Shown piece after piece: positions 31,652 to 39,734 of a stretch of DNA of 64,000 nucleotides (the stretch's first letter is position 1; every line of letters starts with the position of its first letter). Both the position numbers and the translations under genes were made by a program. This DNA is from DATASD01 sp035276765 (GTDB taxonomy: Bacteria > Patescibacteriota > Saccharimonadia > Saccharimonadales > UBA4665). The DNA lies in NCBI GenBank assembly GCA_035276765.1, contig DATELH010000001.1:62001-126000 (forward strand), written 5' to 3'. The notes below the pieces were generated by a model. The model ran no database searches. It was given only the letters and a program-made list of their open reading frames with translations, and had not been told where the DNA came from.

Positions 31652-34600
31652 TTATAAAGATGGGATTGACGGAGTTGAGGTGCCAGTGCTCGCCCCGGTG
31701 CTCGTTCCAGCGCCAGTGGTGACGCCCTGTAGTTGCTGGAGTTGCTGCTGCGCTTGCTGCAACTGCGCTTTGAGCGCTGCTTGTTCGTCTTTCAGCTGCT
31801 TGAGCTGCGCGCTTGTATCGGTGCGCAATTGGCTGATGGTAGTGTCGAGCTGCCGCTTGTAATCTTCAAATTGTTGCTGGAGGGCGGCGGCTTTGGCGGC
31901 AAACTCGGTGCTCAACTGCTGCTCATATTGCTGGAACTGCGTCTGGCTAAAGGCCAGCGTCCCGGGCAAGGCACGCCAATTGACTGCTTCGTCGAGTAAT
32001 TGGTTGATGCTTGTCGTGGCGCCCGCCTGGACGCTGGCAATGGCCGTCACGCTCGATTTAAGCGTGCCAAGATCTGTCTTGAGCCCATCTACTTGAGCCT
32101 GGGTTGCCGTTTGCGCCTGCTGCAACTGGCCCACAGACGCTCCAAGTTGCTGACGCAACTCCAGGTTTGCCTGCGCTTGGGCTTCGAGCTGCAAATGCAA
32201 ACTAGCTTGGGTCGCCTGAATGCTTGACACCGAAGCCTTTACGCCGTCTACCGTACCGGTCAGGCCAGTCAGGTCGAGCGTCGTCTGTGTTTGAGTTGCC
32301 GTGACCTGGCTCACCACTTGCCGTAGTTGCGTTGCCATATCTTCGAGCCCGCTGCTGACCTCGCGCCCGGTGACGGCCTGGGCTGCTGTCAGGTTGTTGA
32401 TTGCCGTTTGCAACTGGCCGCGCGCTGCGGCGGTGTCGGTAGCATTCGTCTTGATTGTTTGGACTGCGCCATTCAAATCTGCCTGGATGCTTGCCAATTG
32501 TTGGGCGAGCGTGCCAGCACTACCGGCCAGCGCATCGACCTTTCCGTCGGTAGCCACTTGCACCGTCCGTAGCGCCGCAATAGAAGCTTCAAGCTGGTCT
32601 TTGAGCACCTGTTTGCTATCGGCTTGGTCTTGCAAGGAGCTGAGCAACGCGGCTTGGTCGGACTTAATGTCGCTTATCGTCTTCTTGGTGGCGTCGTTGG
32701 CCTGGGCATGCAGACTACTGTCGCTGTCGATCCGCTTTTGCAAGTCAGTTATGAGTGCGCTCTGCTCGGTTTTGAGCTGGCTTACGGCTTGGTCGGTTTC
32801 CTGTTTGAGCGCCGCGCGTGCGGTATCGGACAAGTTGAGTTTGCTTTCGAGGAGTGCAATCTGGTTGCTATAGGTTACAAAACTTTGCTGGAAGCTGGCT
32901 TCGGTGCCTGCGCTCGCCGTACGAACGCTGCTAAGCTGCTCGCCCAGATTGCCGACGTTTTCGGCAATGGTGGCGCGAATGGCATCTAGTGATGTAGCGA
33001 GGCTTGCCTGTGTGCCAGCATCCAGCCGGGCGATGCGCTCTTGCAGCGTCGTAGCCGTCTTGGTTTGTTCGGTTTGCACGGTGGCAACAGCTTGGCTAAA
33101 GGCGGTCTGCGCGTCGGCATTGGCCGTCACGTATTCTTGTAATTTGCTCCGAGCCTCTTTGGCGTTCGAGAGTGCCTCTTGTAAATCTTGCCGGAGAGCT
33201 GCAATTTCGCTTGCTGTTATGCCGCTCGTTTTCCCGAGTGCAGTAACTTGCGCATCAAACTGTTTTTGCACAGCAGTAACTTTGGCGTCGATGTCGGGTA
33301 CGACCGCTGCCGGGTCGGTGGCGGTACTCGCCGCCGCAATAAGCTGCTGCTGAACTTGCACGATCGAAGTCTCGACAGTCTGGCGAACAACCTCCACCTT
33401 CGGTTCGCTCACCGGCGCAACTAGCGGTATGGTAATGTCCGCCACTGTTTGCATGGCCGTCTGCGCCTTGGCCTCGACAACCTTGACTGCCTTGAGGTCC
33501 TTAATTTGCTGCGCGAAGTCATCTTGCACGGCAGCTACCTGTGTCGCCGTCCAGCCCGGTGGCAGCGCAAGATAGGCGATATTGGCACGCACAGCGTTAA
33601 GCACCTCAAGCTGCACCTGTTCCATAAGCGTAACGCTTCGGGTGGCAGCGGCACCGGCCAATTGCAACGCCTGTCCGTAAAGTTGCTTCGGGTCTTTCGT
33701 GGCAGCAGTGGTAGCGAGCGGTTTCCACGTATCGTACAAAGCTTTGCGGACCGGGCTCAACTTGCCAGCATCGACATTGTTAAGCGTATTCGCCAGGTCG
33801 GGCGTGAGATTCAACCCATAAACGAGCGGCATAACAAACGCCCGGGTAGCCGGTTCCCGCGGAAGCACATCGCCAACTTTGTAGTTCGCCAAATATGATT
33901 GGATAGCTTGCTTCTGATCTGGCGTCGGCGCGACCGTTTCAGCAAAAACAGCTACCTTGTTCATTTCGTCAAAAGCCACGCTTGCCTCGAACCTTGCCAC
34001 TTGCTGCGGGGCGCGCTGCTTGACCAAATCGTAATTAATGGCATAAGTAATACTGCTCGGCAACTGACCGGCGCGGATGAGGTTTCGCAAACTATCCAAA
34101 AACTGCCTATTAGAAGTTGCGCCAGCCAGCAGCTGCGTTAGTTCGGTACGGGTTAGAAAACCTTGGCTCACAAGCCGGCTCAGCTCCTCGCTATCGCCAG
34201 GCGTTACCGGTGCCGTGTGCAGGGCGTCCTGGATGGTGGCGATATTGGTTTGCAGCAAACTCAAAGATTGCAATACGGTCGCCTGCGCGGCGGGCGGCGC
34301 CTCCAAACGAAGCTGCATCAGTGCAATATAGATGCGGACGTCGCGCTGCAAGTCATTGTTTAAGTCTTGGTTGTCGAACTTCGCATCGCGGTTAATATCC
34401 TGCGAAACTCCTGTTGTGCCCGTGCCGTAACTTTTCAAGTAGTCCTCAAGCAAGCGCTGCATTGTTTGGGTGGTCGCCGCTTGCTGCTTTTCGGGTTGCG
34501 CGCTCATGCGGTCGGCCAGCCGGAGTGCTTCGTTGACACGTTCGGCAGCGTAGTTCGCCTGCACATCGGTAGTCGCATGGTTGCCATAGGTGAAAAAGGT

Positions 34601-34843
34601 GATTATCCGCTCATAGGCACGCTTGATAGGATAACCGAGGTCGCCCGGCGCCGCAGCGTCGGCCACGCCCATCCACCACACACCCAAAAGCACAACGAGC
34701 CCCGCCAGCAAATACCATCGCCACCGGCGCACCCACCCTTTGGATCGGGCAAGAAACGTTTGTTTCTGTTGTGTAGTATGCGGTTTTGGATGCCGCCGCA
34801 TGCGGTTCACTACGTTGTTTCTAACCTTTTTTATGTCGAACAT
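31652..34843 (-). CDS. Giant membrane-anchored coiled-coil protein with DUF5667 domain
   Basis: 1063 residues from ATG 34843 (MFDIKKVRNN), chosen because GAGGTGG lies directly upstream. A basic cytoplasmic segment is followed by one membrane helix (YLLAGLVVLLGVWWMGVA, about residues 45-62), then a DUF5667-type part (PGDLGYPIKRAYERI), and about 600 residues of Gln/Ala/Thr-rich coiled coil with recurring LQ-x-x-I spacing, ending in a Gly/Ser/Thr tail. It should project far from the cell and could form a fibre, spacer or host-contact structure. There is no sorting signal or catalytic motif. Confidence 0.75.
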   Translation of the reverse strand: MFDIKKVRNNVVNRMRRHPKPHTTQQKQTFLARSKGWVRRWRWYLLAGLVVLLGVWWMGVADAAAPGDLGYPIKRAYERIITFFTYGNHATTDVQANYAAERVNEALRLADRMSAQPEKQQAATTQTMQRLLEDYLKSYGTGTTGVSQDINRDAKFDNQDLNNDLQRDVRIYIALMQLRLEAPPAAQATVLQSLSLLQTNIATIQDALHTAPVTPGDSEELSRLVSQGFLTRTELTQLLAGATSNRQFLDSLRNLIRAGQLPSSITYAINYDLVKQRAPQQVARFEASVAFDEMNKVAVFAETVAPTPDQKQAIQSYLANYKVGDVLPREPATRAFVMPLVYGLNLTPDLANTLNNVDAGKLSPVRKALYDTWKPLATTAATKDPKQLYGQALQLAGAAATRSVTLMEQVQLEVLNAVRANIAYLALPPGWTATQVAAVQDDFAQQIKDLKAVKVVEAKAQTAMQTVADITIPLVAPVSEPKVEVVRQTVETSIVQVQQQLIAAASTATDPAAVVPDIDAKVTAVQKQFDAQVTALGKTSGITASEIAALRQDLQEALSNAKEARSKLQEYVTANADAQTAFSQAVATVQTEQTKTATTLQERIARLDAGTQASLATSLDAIRATIAENVGNLGEQLSSVRTASAGTEASFQQSFVTYSNQIALLESKLNLSDTARAALKQETDQAVSQLKTEQSALITDLQKRIDSDSSLHAQANDATKKTISDIKSDQAALLSSLQDQADSKQVLKDQLEASIAALRTVQVATDGKVDALAGSAGTLAQQLASIQADLNGAVQTIKTNATDTAAARGQLQTAINNLTAAQAVTGREVSSGLEDMATQLRQVVSQVTATQTQTTLDLTGLTGTVDGVKASVSSIQATQASLHLQLEAQAQANLELRQQLGASVGQLQQAQTATQAQVDGLKTDLGTLKSSVTAIASVQAGATTSINQLLDEAVNWRALPGTLAFSQTQFQQYEQQLSTEFAAKAAALQQQFEDYKRQLDTTISQLRTDTSAQLKQLKDEQAALKAQLQQAQQQLQQLQGVTTGAGTSTGASTGTSTPSIPSL

Positions 34844-35083
34844 TGTCCACCTCAATGTTTTGCAAATGCTTACAAAACACAGCATAGATACTCGACGTTT
34901 TTTATGCAACGGCGCTTCAGTTTTCTTTAATTTTTACATACGCTCATCTGCAAAGTCGTCAAGTATGGATATAGTGCCGGAGTTGTCTGTTAAATATTTA
35001 ATGGTCATCTTTATTTTTTGGCGATGTAATTAAAAACGTCTGTAATATGCAGGCATGCAAACTAAAGTAATGGTAGGGGGAAT

Positions 35084-37063
35084 ATGAAACGATTGAGACA
35101 GATACGTGACCAGCTCGGCAGAACATTTGCAATCACAGGAGCCGCCTTTTCGGTGGCCGTTTTAGTGCTCGGCTATAGCGGAAGCGCGGTGTTTGCGGCA
35201 ACTGCCGGACAAAATACGAGAATGCAATTATTTAATACGGCAGCGCAGGAATTTGGTGTGCCGGCGCAAGTGCTCGTTGCGCTTTCGTACAATGAGTCAC
35301 GGTGGCAAGCGCCAGAAGACTCGAGCGTGGATGGCGGCTTTGGGCTCATGAACCTGCGAACAAAAGTGCCAAATACAGTGAGCGGGCGCGATGGCAGTCC
35401 GATTCCGGCTTCGGTGCAAGCCAAACAAACCGGCAATTACACACTGGACCAAGCCGCTTCGCTCTTGCACGTGCCGGCCGACAACCTCAAGACCAACGAT
35501 TTACAAAACGTTCGCGGTGCGGCGGCCGTCTTGGCGCAAAGCGCCAAGCAGCTCAACGGTGGCCACTTGCCCACCAGCCCAGGTGATTGGTATGGTGCCG
35601 TCGCCCAATTTAGCGGCTCGGGTGACGCGACGGTAGCAAGCACTTTCGCCGACGACGTTTTTGCAACCATCCAAAAGGGCGCTAGCCTCAAGACCATGGA
35701 CGGCCAGGCCATGAACGTGCCAACCACGCCAAATATACAGCCGAACAAACAAACCATGTCGGCATTGAACTTGCATAGCGACACTAGCCGCATGCAAACA
35801 CAAACACTACCCGGCCAAAATCCGGAGTGTCCTTCCACGCTGAACTGCCGCTTTGTGCCAGCCGCCTACGCCCAAAACTCCGCCGACCCGGCTGACTACG
35901 GCAATTACGACCCCGCACACCGTCCGACCGACATGCAGATCAAATACATTTATATTCACGATACCGAGGGCTCGTACGACAGCGCTATCTCGCATTTTCA
36001 AGACCCGACTTCGTATGTCAGCGCCAACTATGTCGTGCGCTCTAGCGACGGCGCCGTGACGCAAATGGTCCCGAACTCCGGCGTTTCGTGGGGTATTGGC
36101 GATTGGTACGGCAATATGCATGGCATTAACATCGAAAACGAAGGTGTTGCCGCGCAAGGCGCCAACTGGTACACGCCGGCCATGTACAAAACAAACGCCG
36201 AGCTCGTTCGCTATCTTGCCGCCAAATACCATATCCCGCTCGACCGGCAACACATTTTGGGCCACGACAACGTCATGACCACCTCAAGCAGTCGGCTCGC
36301 CGGCCAGCACTGGGACCCGGGCCCGTACTGGGATTGGGATTACTTCATGAGTCTGGTGCGCGGCGATACTTCTGCCGCACAAGATGCTAACTTTTGGAAT
36401 CGACAGCTCAAAAAGGGCGACACCGTAACCATCGCGCCCACCTTCGCCACCAACCAACCGCCAGTTACCGACTGCCAAACCGGTACCTGCACCAACCTGC
36501 CCGCGCAAGGCGCCAGCTTTGTCTATTTGCGCACGCAACCCAACGCCAGTGCGCCGCTTATTAGCGACACCTACACCAACGGCAGCAATCCTGCGGGCAC
36601 AACGCGTGACAATGATTGGGGCGACAAAGCGCCGAGCGGCTTCAAATATGTGGTCGCAGATGTGCAGGGCGACTGGACCGCCATTTGGTTCGGTGGCAAA
36701 CAGGGCTGGTTCTACAACCCGCAAGGCCAAAACCAAACTGCACACCGCAGTTGGAGCGCCACCATCACACCTAAACCTGGCATGAACTCGGTAGCCGTGT
36801 ACGGTGTTGCCTATCCCGAAGCAAGTGCCTACCCAACCACTATTCCCGTGCAAAACTTCGATGCGTTGTACACCCTTCCCGCCGGGCAATCGTACACCAC
36901 CACCGGTGAGAACCTACCGACCGACTACTTCTACGACGCAACCATAAACTACAGTCTGCCTGACGATCACATGGTCGTACGCGGCAACCAAAAATACTAC
37001 CAGATTTCCCTGAACCACCGCATTGGCTATGTAAAAGCTAGTGACGTAACACTTAACTGGTAG
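35084..37063 (+). CDS. Secreted cell-wall hydrolase: lysozyme-like domain plus N-acetylmuramoyl-L-alanine amidase
   Basis: 659 residues. A signal peptide (about 1-38, cut near VFAATAG) is followed by a transglycosylase-like domain (YNESRWQAP with catalytic Glu, GGFGLMNL), then an Amidase_2 domain (about 285-425) with zinc ligands in YIYIHDTEGS and QHWDPGPYWDW plus HILGHDN, and a C-terminal region with repeated SH3-like parts. It should cleave both glycan and stem-peptide linkages outside the cell, for self-remodelling or entry through a host wall. A GGGGG site precedes the ATG. Confidence 0.87.
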   Translation: MKRLRQIRDQLGRTFAITGAAFSVAVLVLGYSGSAVFAATAGQNTRMQLFNTAAQEFGVPAQVLVALSYNESRWQAPEDSSVDGGFGLMNLRTKVPNTVSGRDGSPIPASVQAKQTGNYTLDQAASLLHVPADNLKTNDLQNVRGAAAVLAQSAKQLNGGHLPTSPGDWYGAVAQFSGSGDATVASTFADDVFATIQKGASLKTMDGQAMNVPTTPNIQPNKQTMSALNLHSDTSRMQTQTLPGQNPECPSTLNCRFVPAAYAQNSADPADYGNYDPAHRPTDMQIKYIYIHDTEGSYDSAISHFQDPTSYVSANYVVRSSDGAVTQMVPNSGVSWGIGDWYGNMHGINIENEGVAAQGANWYTPAMYKTNAELVRYLAAKYHIPLDRQHILGHDNVMTTSSSRLAGQHWDPGPYWDWDYFMSLVRGDTSAAQDANFWNRQLKKGDTVTIAPTFATNQPPVTDCQTGTCTNLPAQGASFVYLRTQPNASAPLISDTYTNGSNPAGTTRDNDWGDKAPSGFKYVVADVQGDWTAIWFGGKQGWFYNPQGQNQTAHRSWSATITPKPGMNSVAVYGVAYPEASAYPTTIPVQNFDALYTLPAGQSYTTTGENLPTDYFYDATINYSLPDDHMVVRGNQKYYQISLNHRIGYVKASDVTLNW

Positions 37064-37091
37064 CGCAAAACGCGTACAGCGTATGCAGTAC

Positions 37092-37120
37092 AAAAGAAGC
37101 CCTCGAACCGGGCTTCTTTT
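37092..37120 (+). terminator. Terminator of the amidase gene
   Basis: AAAAGAAGCCC-TCGAACC-GGGCTTCTTTT, an 11-bp stem with a T-tract. Confidence 0.85.
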
Positions 37121-37173
37121 GTATGGCTGATTACGACTTTCCGCAACAGCGTGCCGAAGGCGTGCTTCCTTGC

Positions 37174-37179
37174 TATCAT
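37174..37179 (+). promoter_or_regulatory. -10 box of the sortase gene, leaderless type
   Basis: TATCAT ends 6 nt before ATG 37186. Confidence 0.5.
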
Positions 37180-37185
37180 AGATGC

Positions 37186-37758
37186 ATGAACCTTAAGCGC
37201 GTTAATACTTGCCTGCTGGTCGCGATCATCGTGATTAACAGTTACTTACTGGCCGCACCGTTCTACCCCAAGTTCGTGTACTGGTGGCAAGATCGCACGC
37301 ACAGCAAAACCTCCACCCGAACCCTTACCAAAACGCTGCGCACCGGCAACGACATTCCGCAGGAAAACCGTTTGGTTGTGCCAAGCATGCACCTAGATGA
37401 CCAAATTTTTGAAGGCAAAGACATGCGCGCCCTCAAAAACGGGCCGTGGCGACTGCCCTATACCAGCACGCCCGACAAAGGGAGCAACACCGTTATCGTC
37501 GGGCATCGCTACACCTATACCAACCCGCGCGGCACGTTTTATAACCTCGACAAAATCCGGCTTGGCGACCAGGTGGGCGTGTTCTGGCAAGGCAAAAAAT
37601 ACACCTATACTGTTACGAACATCAACGAAGTTACATCGAACAGCATGGGTGTGGAATCGTCGAGTGCCGATGCGCGGCTCACGCTTTACACTTGCACACC
37701 GCTGTGGCTGCCAAAAGACCGCTTAGTCATCGTGGCAAAATTGGAGACAAACACGTGA
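37186..37758 (+). CDS. Sortase (class D/E-like)
   Basis: 190 residues. An N-terminal membrane anchor (about 8-26) precedes the sortase barrel. The catalytic His is in VIVGHRYTYTNP, the Cys in TLYTCTPLW and the Arg in KDRLVIV. It cleaves LPxTG-type signals and links proteins to the wall or to each other. I choose ATG 37186 (MNLKRVNTC) because of the -10 box 6 nt upstream; the frame upstream reads through the terminator. The candidate substrates are LPNTG at 11042 and LVNTG at 37862. The stop overlaps a small membrane ORF. Confidence 0.92.
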   Translation: MNLKRVNTCLLVAIIVINSYLLAAPFYPKFVYWWQDRTHSKTSTRTLTKTLRTGNDIPQENRLVVPSMHLDDQIFEGKDMRALKNGPWRLPYTSTPDKGSNTVIVGHRYTYTNPRGTFYNLDKIRLGDQVGVFWQGKKYTYTVTNINEVTSNSMGVESSSADARLTLYTCTPLWLPKDRLVIVAKLETNT

Positions 37759-37865
37759 GGGAAAAGACTAAATTTTGGATACTGCTCGCCATACTTATGG
37801 CGAGTCTCGGGTTGCTGTACCTTGCAAATACCGCGCTCAACCACAGTATTTTGATGGGGTATTAA
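37755..37865 (+). CDS. 36-residue membrane microprotein coupled to the sortase
   Basis: GTG at 37755 overlaps the sortase stop (GTGA), and the frame encodes 36 residues with a single hydrophobic helix (WILLAILMASLGLLYLANTA) after a charged VREKTK start. The overlap suggests translational coupling. It could be a sortase regulator or assembly partner; no homologue is known to me. The end overlaps the convergent LVNTG gene. Confidence 0.5.
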   Translation: MREKTKFWILLAILMASLGLLYLANTALNHSILMGY

Positions 37866-38158
37866 TCTTGCGGCTTGTCAGGCGTGTGGTTATCGTCTTC
37901 GGTATGGACCGGTTCGGCAGCCATGTGGCGAGGCCGGCGCCAGAACCGGACAATAAAGCCGGCAAAAATGAGCAAGCAGGCGACGGTTGCGATCACCAGC
38001 AAGACAAAACCAGTATTTACCAAGCCGCCACTTGCCGGGTTTGAGCCCGTGCCAGCGCTCGTGCCACCGCTTGTCGTACAAGTGGTAGCGTCGTTATATG
38101 CACAAGCGCCGTAGACGCCGGAACCGTATGCAGATGCGAAATTTGTGTAGTATCTCAT
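37862..38158 (-). CDS. Small surface protein with LVNTG sorting-like signal
   Basis: 98 residues from ATG 38158 (MRYYTNFAS), supported by TTTAGGAAA upstream. A short Tyr/Ser/Thr/Gly-rich part with three Cys is followed by LVNTG, a hydrophobic helix (about 24 residues) and the basic tail RFWRRPRH, then an acidic end. The layout is that of a sortase substrate with Val in place of Pro, next to the sortase gene. No cleavable N-terminal signal is evident, and the acidic cytoplasmic extension after the basic tail is unusual. Confidence 0.6.
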   Translation of the reverse strand: MRYYTNFASAYGSGVYGACAYNDATTCTTSGGTSAGTGSNPASGGLVNTGFVLLVIATVACLLIFAGFIVRFWRRPRHMAAEPVHTEDDNHTPDKPQD

Positions 38159-38226
38159 ATTTGGTTTCCTAAACAATCATGCTTATGATATCATACAATT
38201 GTTAAGCATCATACGAGGGGAAAGGT

Positions 38227-38442
38227 ATGGTTATGCCAACTTCATTTGCAATTTTAGACTTCAGCACACCGGAACTCATCATTATTTTATTGATCATTCT
38301 GTTGCTTTTTGGGGGCAAAAAATTGCCAGAACTCTCTCGCAGCCTTGGTTCGTCAATGCGTGAATTACGTAAAAGTATGAGTGACGATCATGACAAGAGT
38401 GAGAAAACACAAGACAAAGCGAAGCAGTCATCAGCTTCATAA
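38227..38442 (+). CDS. tatA: Sec-independent translocase subunit TatA
   Basis: 71 residues: a short exposed N-terminus, a membrane helix starting at PELIIILLIILLLF, the FGGKKLPEL hinge, an amphipathic helix and a charged tail. TatA forms the pore for folded proteins with TatC. AGGGGAAAGG precedes the ATG. The end overlaps tatC. No tatB is seen, so this is a minimal TatAC system. Confidence 0.93.
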   Translation: MVMPTSFAILDFSTPELIIILLIILLLFGGKKLPELSRSLGSSMRELRKSMSDDHDKSEKTQDKAKQSSAS

Positions 38443-39400
38443 GCAGCCCGTCGACCGTCAGCTTCCTTTTATCGAACATGTGTATGAGCTTCGCAAGCGG
38501 CTCACTTATGTAGCTATTTCTGTAGGTGTTTTTGGTGCGGCCGCCTACAGCATTGAACATTACATCGTCGATATTTTGCTGAAGCCAGCGCGTGGGCAGC
38601 AGTTTATTTACACATCCCCTGGTGGCGGGATCGATTTTCTATTCCGCGTATGTTTGTACGTAGGCATAATCTGTAGTATTCCGGTGATAATTTACCAGAT
38701 TTTGCGTTACATAGAACCACTCGTTACAAAAACCTCAGTACATTTTATTGGCTGGGGAAGTTTTGTTTCGGGCATTTTGGCAATTGTCGGTATTTTGTAT
38801 GGCTACTTTTGGGGACTACCCGCGGCGCTTCACTTTTTGTTGCACCAGTTCGTAACCAAACAGATTCAGCCACTCGTCACCATCCAGTCGTACATGTCGT
38901 TCGTCATGGTTTATATGGTGGGCTCGGCGTTGTTGTTTCAGGTGCCTTTGCTGCTTATCTTCATCAACCGCATTAAACCGCTCAAGCCACAACAGCTATT
39001 CCACTATGAGCGGCACGTTATTGTGGCCGCCACGATTATTTCGGCGCTTATGAACCCAACGCCCAATGTGTTCGCGCTTTTGTTTTTGGCTGGACCGATT
39101 ATTTTGATGTACCAGGTGGGCATCGCTATTATTTGGTACATGAACCGCGAAGCAAAACGCTCGCCCAAAATCCAGGCCATGCTCGAAAAAGACGTGGAAG
39201 CCCGGGCCGAACGCACCAAGCGCGCCGCCCAAGCGCAACCCCTTGCAAAGCCCGTGCGCCTTGTAGCCGCCCCAATACCGACGGCTCTTGTGCGGCCATC
39301 CCGCAGCCAATACACCGCTCAAGTAGTCCGGCGCTCAGTCCAAGCAGATCGTGCTCGGGCACCCCGGTTTGTCAGCGATTTCCGCATGCCCGGCAGTTAA
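38381..39400 (+). CDS. tatC: Sec-independent translocase subunit TatC
   Basis: 339 residues with six membrane helices and the TatC signature FIEHVYELRKRL near the N-terminus, FRVCLYVGIICSIPVI, and the later PNVFALLFLAGP segment. TatC binds twin-arginine signal peptides. The start overlaps tatA by about 60 bp; ATG 38390 is an alternative. The C-terminal 85 residues are a basic, Ala/Arg-rich extension not seen in standard TatC (about 250 residues). Confidence 0.93.
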   Translation: MTIMTRVRKHKTKRSSHQLHKQPVDRQLPFIEHVYELRKRLTYVAISVGVFGAAAYSIEHYIVDILLKPARGQQFIYTSPGGGIDFLFRVCLYVGIICSIPVIIYQILRYIEPLVTKTSVHFIGWGSFVSGILAIVGILYGYFWGLPAALHFLLHQFVTKQIQPLVTIQSYMSFVMVYMVGSALLFQVPLLLIFINRIKPLKPQQLFHYERHVIVAATIISALMNPTPNVFALLFLAGPIILMYQVGIAIIWYMNREAKRSPKIQAMLEKDVEARAERTKRAAQAQPLAKPVRLVAAPIPTALVRPSRSQYTAQVVRRSVQADRARAPRFVSDFRMPGS

Positions 39401-39486
39401 AAACATCTGAATGGCTTGACAGCATTTAGCATAAGCATTTACAATGCAAGCAGTAAGGCTATTGCTTAAGCAGGTAAACAAAAAAC

Positions 39487-39672
39487 ATGCGACAACTCGA
39501 AAATATCATGCAAAAAGAGATGACCCGCAAAGAATTTATCGGGACACTCGGTTTTGGTTTGGCATCCATCTTTGGCCTTTCGAGCATTTTGCGCTTTGTA
39601 TTTGGCAAAGGCGATGCGCGGAATAATGCCTCATTAGGCTATGGCTCTAATGTGTACGGCGGCCGAAAGTAA
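39487..39672 (+). CDS. 61-residue protein with Tat-like signal, candidate TatAC substrate
   Basis: The N-terminal part reads MTRKEFIGTLGFGLASIFGL: a Thr-Arg-Lys-x-Phe motif followed by a mildly hydrophobic segment, as in twin-arginine signals with one Lys substitution. After it come only about 30 residues (FGKGDARNNASLGYGSNVYGG). It lies 86 bp after tatC. It may be a dedicated small substrate, or the signal may be retained as a membrane anchor. The two possible ATGs are 39487 and a few codons later. Confidence 0.55.
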   Translation: MRQLENIMQKEMTRKEFIGTLGFGLASIFGLSSILRFVFGKGDARNNASLGYGSNVYGGRK

Positions 39673-39686
39673 TTTTCCAAAACACC

Positions 39687-39716
39687 TTTAAAGCCCGCTG
39701 TTCGGCGGGTTTTAAA
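39687..39716. terminator. Bidirectional terminator
   Basis: TTTAAAGCCCGC-TGTTCG-GCGGGTTTTAAA. It serves the 61-residue gene (plus) and the LCP gene (minus). Confidence 0.8.
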
Positions 39717-39734
39717 GTGCTTCGCACTACTTAA

